A stretch of DNA of 64,000 nt, from the NCBI GenBank assembly GCA_013400115.1, contig VXBP01005054.1:558001-622000 (forward strand), in the 5' to 3' direction. This document shows positions 12,901 through 24,900 of the stretch, piece after piece. A program made the position numbers and the translations under genes. The notes under the pieces were generated by a model, which was given only the letters and a program-made list of their open reading frames with translations, was not told where the DNA came from and ran no database searches. Positions within the stretch are counted from its first letter, which is position 1. The number at the start of each line of letters is the position of its first letter. The stretch comes from Rhinopomastus cyanomelas. Its lineage: Eukaryota; Chordata; Aves; Bucerotiformes; Rhinopomastidae.

Positions 12901-15900
12901 GAACTGTTAGAAAACGTCCCCTTGGACATGTGTTGATACGGGATGTGCTGCTCAGTCACATCTGTGTGTGACATCTGTCTTCAGCCAGCAGGAACAGGTT
13001 TTGGGTGTGGGCAATCCCAGAGATCTAATCTTAGTGATGAAATGATGGAGCTTTTCTGCGTAGCGAAAGGGCTGGTGCCGCAGCCGTCGCCGTTTTTAAA
13101 GTAACTACCCTGAGAAAGCTTAGGAACGCTCAGCTTGGAGGAAATAACTGCCAGCTTCTGTGTCACCTGAACGTGAGATACATGGTTAGGCTCTGCTGTA
13201 TTTCAGAGACTGTGCAGCAGCACAATCAGCAGCTGACCACAAGACAGTCACACTGCAGCAGAACAACAACAAAGTACAGGGCCAGGTTTAATTACAGGTG
13301 CTTTCTGGGTGTATGTATCCAATTAATAAAAATTGAGAACATTTGCTGTTTCTTTTAATTTATTTCATTTTAATATTCCAGTGGAAGTCTAAAGCTGAAG
13401 CATGGAGAAACAGACTTCAGCATCATGATCCCGTGAGGGAGAAAAAGACCTTGGCACCACAGAAGAACCAAGTTGGATTTCAGGCAACCACACCACTTTT
13501 AGGAATCCCTTTGCTAGGTGGGATCTTTTCCTCCCCAGTTTCAACTTTAGGCTGTGGACATCTTTGTTAGTCTCCCCATAGGTCAAACTACAGACAGAGA
13601 GCTGCTTGCACTTCCTCTGTTACAAACTCAGTTCCCCACAGGAGAGATGCGGAAAAGGTGAAGAAAACCCTCTGAACGTTCTGAAAACAATCAGTTACCT
13701 GGCAAATGGCAACAGACCATACCTGGCTGACTTGGTTTAAAGCTTCAGCTAGTAACTTCTGGTTTATTCCACATAAGTTGGCCACCTTCTTCTGACATTT
13801 GTGATGAACGTTCATCCCGCATTCTGAAAGAAGTGTTAAGGCATCAGGGAAGTACAGTGCAACATCGTGACAAGGAAGGGCTGTTTCTCCGTGCTGTTCA
13901 GAAACCTTGTTCTAAGCCCGGATTAGACAGGGATCTATCACTGTTGAAAGAACTGCAGTTGTAATCTTTAACTCAATGAAAGCCACAAAAACTCTTCAAA
14001 AGGAAAAATCCTCCACTACTTCTTTCTCACGGTCTGTTACAATAGAGACAATTCTGCCTTTTGTGGGAGGACTATACAAATGGTATTTAGGACACGTGTA
14101 GGCTCCACCTGGAGCCAGACTGCAAATCCCAGCTCTTCCAAATGCAATAATTTGAGGTCTACTCAGGATTCCACCCCCACAGTGTATTTTCTGTCTGCAC
14201 GAGCAGCTCACCTTAGCTGAGACCTGTCAGGTGAGCCAAGAGCCTATTGTCCCTCTCTAGGACAAAAGGCTTTTCAGCCAGGTCTCACACACAGACATGT
14301 GAGGTTTACAGCAACTGCTGATACCTAGCAGCGATGGAGAACAAGGGAAAAGCATGGGGGGGGTCCCAGCTGCCCTCCCTCCTGCCCTATACCTTCACAT
14401 TTGAGTCCTTGTTTGACCAGCCCCCAGAGCAGGCTGCCGCAGTGGTCACAGAAGGTGGGGCTCATGTAGTTGTAAACTTTGAAGCGATGAGGCATATCAA
14501 TGTTGAAGCGTTCCTTCTGAAACTGAGCACAGGGAGAGGGCTGGTGCACTCCACGCAGACCAGGACTGACTTCTGAAATACCCGGTTGCAGGGCCATACT
14601 CCTTTCCATCACACAGTACACACCAAACCCTTTGTTTTTCCATCAAGGTGCTGATCTGTACGCTGGTTCGCGTTTGCTTTCATCACAAACTACTGGTAAA
14701 CTAAATGTGCCCAAATCTTCAGGAGAAGACAGTGACCTGAACCGTACATCCAAGCACCCCCCACATGACTTGCCTGTTTCTAGACAAGGTGGTGTTAGTC
14801 CAGGAGGGTTTGGTTACATCATTATGCTCTAAATACAAAGTCCCAGCTCTTACCATCGTGTCCCTGCTGTTGGCTGCAGTACCAGTACACCTCCCGATGA
14901 TTTTGTCGATACATTTCTTATGAATAGCAGCATTGCATTCTTCAGGAGATGCACGAGGGGAAAAAAGGGATTTCAGATTAATAGCGTAACGTGAAAAACA
15001 CAGTCCTTCCCACCACATATCACAACTTCTCTATCAAGGCAGCAATCTCCCATTTTCTTTTACCATAAACTCCATTTCCAAACTACATCTGCTTCCATCA
15101 GGAAAAGCCACCACTGTTTGATAAAGAAGGACAGCATTATCCTGTCCAGTTTTACCTTTTGGTGTCTCCCCCAGTGCCTGGTGCACTGGTCAGACAAGTA
15201 CACTGAGTCAAAGCACTTTTCAACTCTGCTGTGAAACCCTTCACTAGCTGTAATTCTTTTTAGAAAAGGCTGCTGTTCTGTTTTGCAGGGGGACAACTTT
15301 CAACAGCATTCCACACTTAGGAGAGAAACAGCTACATCTAAACCTTGAAACCTCAGGTAGGAATCACAACTAGACAGCACTAGGTCACTGTGCAGACCCC
15401 GTGTTTCACATCTGGATATTGACGAGAGATTTTTTAAACAGTGACTATTTGATCTACAGATTCACATGGAAAGCAGGACAAGAAAGGTAAAAATCAACTT
15501 ACGCCTACATTTGTATCCCTGCTTGTTGAGTCCCCTGAAAGACAAAGTATAAAAAAGGCAATAAAGTGCACACATTCGTGGGAACAAAAAGGGGGGGTTA
15601 TTTTTACTGTGTCAGCCAATCAAGCCTTTGCCTATGGGAACAGCTGCCCCAGTTAATCAACCAGTCTAAATTCTGCTGTTCAGAATCCTGTGTCTTAGGA
15701 AAGCAAGGTTTAGAAGACAGACATAAGTTTTCTGACCTGTTTTGACAGACCAGAAAATTGGCAAGGAAACCCATGAAGACAAGGTTTAGTCACACAGGAA
15801 ATCCTCCTGCTCTGGCTTACTACGAAAGGGATGCAGCCTCTTGCTCTTTCTGGGTCCCTGCTCTACTCTTGGCTCTACTCTACTTCACATAGCAAACTCT

Positions 15901-18900
15901 GAGCGCTGTTTTCTCAGATCCACCCACCTCATTCTTTTGTGAAAGACCTGCTGTTGATTACAGACCAGATCTCAGAGTGCTGATGGGATTTTTGCCCATT
16001 ATTTTAGTGGTTAAAACTTTCAAGTTCTATTTTTAGGGTCAAAGAGACAACTACAGCATTTGGTGCAACAGTGCTCCCAACGAGATGTCGTTTCAGTTTC
16101 CCAACACACGTGGGCATTTTGGCCCAACAGATCTCTAGCAAATTTTGCAGTGCTTGAGCCCTTGGGAGCCAGGGAAGCTTGGTGTGTCCTTCTTACCATA
16201 CAAAGTCCTTGCAGACAGAGCAAAACGTAGGTTGTCCGAAGAAGGTAGCAATAAATTCATGGTTTTTGATGTAGTGGATTTTGGCCTGCTTGATGGCTCC
16301 TCTCCTGTTTATAGTTACTGTCCCCTCCTCTTCCCTCAGTGATTGTTTGCAGTCTAGGAGGGAGACAAGAATACATGCCTTTAATTCTTTAAGGTACTAC
16401 AGAGATTGGCCTTTCCTTCTCCAGCACGTTCCGGTTGTTTCTTGGCGTCAGACTTCTGTTTCTATATATTTTATACCTGCATTTTGAAGCCTTTCAGTCC
16501 AGCAAGGGTGGAACACAGGCACATGCTGCTGCCTACGGTGCCCCCGTGTCTGTGCTTGCAAGTGCTTCCCTCTCCTGTGCATTCAGAAAAAGCCTTCAGC
16601 AAGAGGAAAAGAATCACAGAAAATTAGGGATTGGAAGGGACCTCAAAAAGATCATCTAGTCCAATCCCCCTGACACAGCAGGATCACTTAGATCAAGTCA
16701 CACAGGAACACATCCAGGCGGGTCTTAAACGTCTCTAGAGAAGGAGACTCCACAACTCCCCACAACCCTCACTGTGAAGAAGTTCCTTCTGATATTTCTA
16801 TGGAACTTCCTATGTTCCAGCTCACACCCATTGCCCCTTGTCCTGTCACGAGATGACATTGAGAAGAGCCTGGCTCCATCCTCCTGACACTCACCCTTCG
16901 CATATTTATAGACATTAATGAGGTCAACCCTCAGTCTCCTCTTTTCCAAGCTAAAGAGACCCAGCTCCCTCAGCCTCTCCTCAAAAGGGAGGTGCTCCAC
17001 CTCCTTCATCATCTTTGTTGCCCTACGCTGGACACCCTCCAGCAGCATCACATCCCTCTTGAACTGAGGAGCCCAGAACTGGGCACAATATTCCAGATGT
17101 GGTCTCACCAGTGCAGAGTGGAGGGGGAGAAGGACCTCTCAATCTGCTAACCATCCTACTTCTGATCAACACCACAAGAGCACATTGCTGGCTCATGGTC
17201 ATCCTGCTGTCCACCTGGACTCCCAGGTCCCTTCCTCCTACACTGCTCTCCAACAAGTCAGTCCCCAACCTATACTGGTACCTGGGGTTGTTCTTGCCCA
17301 GATGCAAGACTCTACACTTAGCCCTGTTACAGTTCATTAAATTTCTGTCTGCCCAGCTCTCCAGCCTGTCCAGGTCTCGCTGAATGGCAGCACAGTCTGC
17401 AGGGGTGTCGGTGACACCACCCAGCTTTGTGTCATCAGCAAACCTGCTGACAGAGCACCCTAATCCCTCATCGAACTCATTAATGAATAGATTAAATACA
17501 ACTGGTCCCAGCACTGACCCCTGGGGCTCTCCACTAGATACAGGCCTCCAACTCAACTCTGTCCCATTGACCACTATTCTCTGGCTTCTGTCCTGCAGCC
17601 AGTTCACAACCCACCTCACTACCCAATTATCAAGACCACACCGCCTCAGTCAGGTTGCGAGGGTGCTGTGGGAGACTGTGTCAAATCACAGAATCTCAGC
17701 ATGTTAGAGGTTGGAAGGGACCTCAAAAGATCATCTAAGTCCAACCCCCCCTGCTGGAGCAGGGTAAGCCTACAGTACGGTCTCAAGATGTCCTACATGG
17801 GGCTTGAACCCATGACCCCAGGAATTCAGAGTCACATGCTCAATCAACTGAGCCAACCAGGTGCCCCTACCTTACTGAAGTCAAGATAGACCACATCCAC
17901 TGCTCTGCCATCATCTATCCACCTGGTTATACCCTCTTAAAAGGCTATCAGGTTGGTCAAGCATGACTTCTCCTTGGTGAAGCCATGCTGTCCCTAATGA
18001 CCCTCCTGTCCTTGATGTGCCTAGGGACAGCGTCAAGGACAGATTGTTCCATCACCTTTCCCGGGATGGAGTTGAGGCTGACTGGTCTCTAGTTACCTGG
18101 GTCCTCCTTCTTACCCTTTTTGAATATTGGAGTGACATTTGCTCTCCTCCAGTCCCCAGGTACCCCTTCTGATTCCCCAGGACCTAGCAAAGATGATGGA
18201 GAGTGGCTCAGCAATTACCTCTGCTGCCTCCCTTATCACACGCATGTGCATCCATCAGGGCCCATAGATTTGTGTACGTCCAGTTTGCTCAACTTATCCC
18301 TAACCCAGTCCTCATCAACCAAGACAGGCTTCTGTCTTGTCTCAACTTCCTCTGGAGCCTCAGCAGTCTGGGGCTTGAGATCAGGACAGCACCCAGAAGT
18401 ACAGACAGAGTCAAAGAAGGTGTTGAGTATCTCTGCTTTCTCTGTATCCTCTGTCTCCAGGGCACCCACCTCATTCAGCAGGGGGCCTACATGGCCTCTA
18501 GGTTTAGTTTTACCTGCAGTGTATTTGGAAGAAGCCCTTTTTGTTGCCCTTGACCTCTCTTGCAAGGTTTAATTCCAAGGAGGCCTAGTTGTGACCCTAC
18601 ATCCTCCTACTAGAGCCTTATAATCATGCCAAGTGGCCATCCCCTCCTTCCATGACCTATAGACTTTCTTCTTCCTCTTGAGTTTGCCCAGCAGTTCCCT
18701 GTTAAACCACGCAGGTCTTCCAGCTCCCTTCCCTGACTTCATAGAATCATCATCATCATGGCTGGAAAGTATCTCCAGGGTCATCAAGTCCAGCCCTTTC
18801 TCCTAGCGCCTAACTGCTAGACCATATCCCCAAGCGCCGCATCCACCCGTTCCTTAAACACCTCCACGGTTGGTGACATCACCACCTCCCTGGGCAATCC

Positions 18901-21900
18901 ATTCCAGCACCTAACCACCCTCTCAGTACAGAATTTCTTTCTAACATCCAGTTTAAACTTTCCCTGACGCAACTTGAGGCCATTTCCCCTCGTCCTATCA
19001 TCACCAATTTGAGAGAAGAGACCAACACCAGCCTTCCTGGTGGTTAGAGCATGTGACTCTGAATTCCTGGGGTCATGGGTTCAAGCCCCACGTAGGACAT
19101 CTTGAGACTGTACTGTAGGCTTACCCTGCTTCAGCAGGGGGGGTTGGACTTAGATGACCTTTCCATGGCCATTCCAACCTCTAACATTCTGTGAGTCTGT
19201 GACTCCTTTAAGGTAGTTGTAGAGGGCAATAAGGTACCCTCTCAGTCTTCTCCAGACTAAACAACCCTAGCTCCCTCAGGCTCTTCTCCTCTCCTTCTTT
19301 CCTGTTGGGATACTCTTTTCTTGGGTTTGAAAGAAGTGGTCTTTGAATGTTAACCCTGAGCTCCTTTACCTGCCAGTGTCCCATGGGATTTCCCCTAGCA
19401 ATTGCTTGAAAAGGCCCAAGTTGGCCCTCCTGAAGTCCAGGGTTGTTATTCTGCTAGCTGTTCTGTTCCTACCACACGAGACCCTGAACTCCACCATCTC
19501 ATGGTCACTGCACCCAAGGCTGCCCTCAACCTTCACTGCTTCAACCAGACCCTTCTTCTTGTTAAATACAAGATCCAGCAGTGCTCCTCTCCTAGTGGGC
19601 TCCTCCACCATTTGCCTCAGGAAGTTGTCACCAATGCATGAGGAACCTCCTGGATTGTGGCTGGCTGGCTGCGTAGAGCACAGTCTTCCTGGAGAAGTGA
19701 CCACCATTGCCGTTTCTTGACAAAATACCATCTCCTGTACATTAGGTGTTTTATGTGCAAGAGAAATACTGTTTTGAAAGTGGGATGGTCTTCTGCAGCA
19801 GAAGGTTTTTCAAGCTGTTGCTCTGCAAGCCCACCTGAACCAGGACTACAGCAGAAATTTGGATGCTGCAGGACGCCCCCAAGTCCTGTGCCTGACCACA
19901 CTCCTATTAAATGTTTCTGCCTGTCTCCAGGATCACCAAGTGAGAACAAACGACAGTTCGACTGGACACTTCCATGATGCCATCTCCTAAAATTGATGCT
20001 GTATCTTGACAGACTTGCCTCAGACTCATTGCTCTCCTCTCCGAGTCCCCATGGGGCTACAGTACACACTGCCGCGTCTAAGCCTGTGTTACACAGAAGT
20101 TACACAGAGCATCAAGAGACAGGAAATAAGACAACCACATATGTTCAGGCTCTGAGTCTAGCTGGCTCATACAGCTCCTTCATCACAGGTTACAGTTATT
20201 CCTACTCATTTCCAAGAAAATCTACAAGTTTCTCTCACAAAAAAACTAGTGTGTGTCTCAGTCTTTCAGCCACAACTCGGACTATTTAGTTTTACACACT
20301 CTGAAAACAACAGGAGTTTGTAACAGAGGCAACCCTGCGGGGTTCACCAAGAGATTAACTAACTGGTAATTTAACCCTTGGCAACAGAGAGGAGCTGTTG
20401 AGGGACAAACTCATCCAGCAGGAAAAGAGAAATGCTTAAATCAGCAGTGAGGAGCTGGATCAGCTGCTAATGGCATCAGCTCTGGCCAGCAGCTCCTGCA
20501 GTTCTGTTTCCCTTGCTTGTTGCACCTGGGTTTTGTCCTTCTATTCACTGGCTGCCACCACTGTTATCCCAAAGGACTGCTGGAGGTGAAACACAATCTA
20601 TCATTTTACACCATTTTGAGTGTCCTGAACTAATTTATCGGTCACAGCCAAAACCAGACAGACTGCAGCAGCATGGTCTGTCTCAGAAAAGGAAGGGTGA
20701 TGTCAGCTTAGAGATTAAGCACCTAAGTGAAAAGACAGATCAGAAATGGTCCCAGGGTTTTGCCACTAGGCATCACTGCACTTTTCAAAGAAATTGGCCA
20801 TCTGGTTCAGAGAAAAATCTATTCTTCCTCCCCTGAAAAGAGCTCACAACATGAGCAATCACACCCTGGCACGGTGTACACCACTGCGTTAGCTCTGCCC
20901 CTCCAGGAACAGGATTCATTTCTGCTGTTCAAACAGGCTACTGAGTTCACCCAACAAAAACTTCCATCAGCTGCTGCACTCCAGCTCGTACGAGTCTGCA
21001 AACAGTCCTATCAGTTTGTTTAATCCTGCTGAGCAAACACATGGACCTCACCCACCGTTCCTCACATTCTCCAGGGAAAACACCGACTTGTGTGGGTGAG
21101 GCAGTCAGTAATAGCTCAGGGTTTGCTGCATGAAAAGGCTGTCTCTGTAGGGGTGATGGAATCAGCAGCAGCAAGGAAGCAGGGGAAGGCACAGAAGGAA
21201 AATGTTGCTTTACAGCAGGTATCCTGTGGAGATCACTTGTAATGGAACAGAGCAAGGAACACAACCTTCCCTGAAGCCTGCAACACAAGCAACTAACAGG
21301 AGTTAGTGAGAAACTCCTGTGATTCACCAGGTCAAAAGGACGAGGCTTCTTCTCACGCTAACACGTAGTACTGCCGAACGCACACGTAGACTGTGTGTAC
21401 GTCTTTGGACAAAGCAGCGTTCCCTCACTCTCTGGAACAGTGGTATCAAACTTCATAGAAACACAGGAGACTGGCATCTGGTTTTTTGAGAGGATAATAA
21501 ACTAAACAGCTTGCGTTACTGATTAAAAACCCCACTTCCCTTAAACATACTTTGAGGTGAAGAACCCTTCAAAATCTGCATGGGAGGACACACAGTCTGC
21601 AGTCAGCAGCCTTCTTCACTGCCTTTGCTCAAACCACCCAACCTAAGTGTAGCTGAAAGCCCTACTGTTTGCTTCAGAAGCAGCCGCGAGGTCTGGACAG
21701 CACCTGAAGCTGAGGTGGCTCTGAAATGACAGCATGGTTCATTTCAGTGCACCACAGGCATGCTAAACATCCATGGAAATTCCCTTTAATGTGCATTGCT
21801 CCTGGGAAGTTTAAGACCTTCAGTCAACCAAGGACTCAGCTAGGGAACACAGATGCAGAAGAATCACAGAACAGTAGGGGATGAAAGGGACCCGTGCTAG

Positions 21901-24900
21901 GGCAAAGCTAAGAATTGCAAGGAAGTAAATTTCCTAGTGTTTCAGTGTGGAAATGGTGAGGGAAGAACTAATCACAAAGGGAAAATCTTTGCCTCACCTT
22001 CCAAGCCAGCCAGGGTTTCCACAGATGAGAAGCACTTGTCCTGGGCCCGTGCACAATCAGGAACAGTCATGTTCAAAACAGCTGAGTCAGCAACTAGACC
22101 CCAGGTGACCTCTGTGGCCTGGACCTGACATTACTCATTTTGTGCCCCGTACACACCATTAAACACAACCTATTTCCTCTTCTGCAGGCCCTGGTTAATA
22201 TTTATCATTGACACTGATCACCGATCTCAAGGTCCCTTCTCAAAACTTGCAGCTGATCTGACACAAAGCACCTTCAGCCCCTCTGGGCTGCGTATGCACT
22301 AAGAAACCATCGAGCAGGGGACTGACAGCGCGCTTCCCCAGAGGCACTGCAAGCCTACCTACTCATTGCAGTGCCAGTTCTGAGCGCGGCCACCGGTCCA
22401 ACACGCGACTCTCAGCCTGGGAAACATTTCACAGAATCACAGAATCCGTAGGGCTCTGCTAAACTGTCACAGAGTGACTGAGGCTGGAAAAGACTTCGGA
22501 GCTCATCCAAGCTATGACCTAACATCACCGCAACCTAGACCACAGCACTAAGTGCCACGTGCAATCTATCCTTAAACAGGGATGTAAGACTCTAGCACTG
22601 CCCTGGGAAGTCCACTCTAATGTCTGACCACACTTTGTGTGAGGAAGGGCTTCCTAATATCAAACCTAACCCTCCCCTGGCAGCTTCAGGCTCTGTCCTC
22701 TCATTCTGGCACTGGTTGCCTGGGAAAAGTGCCTGACCCCCACCTGACTACAACCTCCCTTCCGGTAGTGATAGAGAGGGATAAGGTTCCCCCTAAGTCT
22801 TCTCATCCCCAGTTCCCTCAGCCTCTCCTCATCAGACTTTCCCTCCAGTCCCTTCCCCAGCAAGGAGTTATCTCACTGCTCTCCTCTGCACCTGCTCCAG
22901 CACCTCAATATCTTTCTTGAAGCGAGGGGCCCACCAGTGTCAGATTGTCTCGCTTGAGCCTCAAGAGCTCAGGAACAAAAGAGCACAACCTTCAGAATAA
23001 CCATGCTAGATATTTTTAACAAATCACAGAGATCAGAGTTCATTTATCACTTTACCTTGCTCATTTTGCCATCCTATTTGTGAACAAAGGAAAGAGAACA
23101 GCGCTACCGCCAGAAACCGAGAGCTGGGCCTTGGTGTCAAGCACACACAGGTAAAACATCTTCTGAGCTAGCTATGGAGTGCTCAGGCTCAGATATGCCT
23201 GCAACTTTACAATAAACGACACAACCTACTCTTTCTGATGAGTCTCCCTGTCCTCCAGCCTTGCACTTTGCTTTGCTTGAAAGTCAAGTGTGCCTTCAGG
23301 TCAAGAAAAACATTAATCTCACAGAGCAATTATTACAAAGAAAAGCTGATCCCTCACAAAGGAGGCTTTGCTTGTATGAACTGTCTCAAAGGAAAACTGC
23401 TCTTTAACCCCCTCCTGGAAAGAACTGCTTTACAGGTAGTCTGTATAACCAAAACTCAAAGAAACCACTTAAAGAAGTACAAGTTTTCTCAAAGTCTACA
23501 TTTCTGTGACATGAACTTGGTGTGACACCATTTTGGGTCTTGTACTCATCACATTTCATTTACAGAGAATTCATATGGCTATGGATGCCTCTCTTTTAAA
23601 AGCATTTCCACATGAATGGCAGGAAGCAGCCTTACCAGGGCAGGTTCAGGCTGGATGTCGGGAGGAATTTCTTTCCTGAAAGGGTTGTCAGGCGCTGGAA
23701 CAGCCTGCCCAGGGAGGGGGTTGAGTCACCATCCCTGGGGGTATTTAAGAGGTTTAGTGGTGCTGACAGGGCTAGGAGAAGGTTGGACTTGATGATCTTG
23801 AAGGTCTCGTCTAGCCAAAACTGTTCTGCGATTCCATGATTCAATACTTACGGATTTTGCTGCTGGCATTAAGCCACACCACCAATCGTTTGCTGTTGCA
23901 GAAGCCAATACCATTTTGCTCCCAAAGTATAATCCCAAATTACCTATCTCAGCCCCAGGCAGGTATACTACAAGCTTTGGCATGAGTGGTCAAAACCAGT
24001 GTTACAAACCCTCGGTAGCCCCTCAGTGAATATGTTTGTACAGCACACGTGGCAGCGCTTGCATTTCTGATGCAAGAAAAGTGACAGGTACTTGTTGTGG
24101 TTTGAAAATTACTAGTACTCTCCCCTGAACACATGAATGAAGTTCTGCCCTCAGCACCGAGCCAGCACCTGCGGTGAAGAGCTCTGCAGCTACTTTCAGC
24201 ATGTCTCCACTGAACTAGTCTTTCGCAGACACTAATGGACTCTTGGAGAAGTGCTGACACCAAACATTGGAGTTTTAAAAAGCTCTGCCTTTTGAGTGCG
24301 GAGAAACAAAAGTTCCTGTGTCCACACTTCAGTTACCGCAGCTTTACAGCGGAGCAGCTGTACTAACACAGTCTGAGCTCAACTGTACAGAGCATGGGGC
24401 TTTTTAATTTAAAGTGTTTTAAATTTAATACTCTGTACAAATGTTTAGTTTTAATTACTAAGTGTTTCGGATAACACTTCTGCAGAGATACCAAGTACCA
24501 CGTTCATTGTGACCAAATGGGTTAAACTGGAGAATGGCTTTCCTCCTTTGTAAATCACACAGACACAGTAAATCCTGACTTTAAAAACACAGCATCTCAG
24601 TGGAATCTCCTGTGAATGTACAAGTTACATCAAATTTGCTCTGCTCTACGCAGTGTGTCAGTTACTTCACCAGCCAAACGCTCTGCCAACGTCGTGTTTA
24701 TGAAGTTACTACATCTACCTGCAAATGTCTGCTTTTCTTAGTGAAAATTAAGCTGGACAGTGTTTTGATTACAGTCATGCAATCACACAGCAGCTTAAAC
24801 CAGAGTCTAGGTGACACAGATTAACTATCACATGTGCTAAAAATAGCATTTTGACAGTTCAACTATAAAATCTTTCCAGCTTTCCCAGTTACAATTACAA

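Larger units (their letters stand above)
16611..19720 (-). mobile_element. CR1 LINE, near full-length ORF2, interrupted by younger insertions
   Basis: Minus-strand CR1. Its 3' tail is at 16611 (ggattggaagggacc on plus). ORF2 fragments rise in coordinate: RRATKMMKEVEHLPFEERLR near 17000, and SRFADDTKLGGVTDTP near 17440 with the FADD form of the polymerase catalytic box. VYLDFSKA is split by a SINE near 17870. NKKGLVEAVKVEGSLGCSDHEMVEF of the endonuclease lies near 19500. It is interrupted by a tRNA-derived SINE at 17684-17869 and by another CR1 at 18740-19300. Stops and frame breaks are present, so it is inactive. Endonuclease-domain text is nearly identical in wording to the plus-strand CR1 at 0.8-3.1 kb, so both are the same or sister subfamilies. 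Confidence 0.92.

Noticed and set aside
17684..17869. Functional tRNA gene
   Set aside because: Has A- and B-box-like text but a damaged cloverleaf, an unrelated middle and a CR1-like tail; it is a SINE.
20727..21023. Plus-strand frame ending VCKQSYQFV, resembling the CKQS start of PRKCD exon 4
   Set aside because: Wrong strand and no matching continuation; the true CKQS exon was found at 16197-16353 with correct phase.
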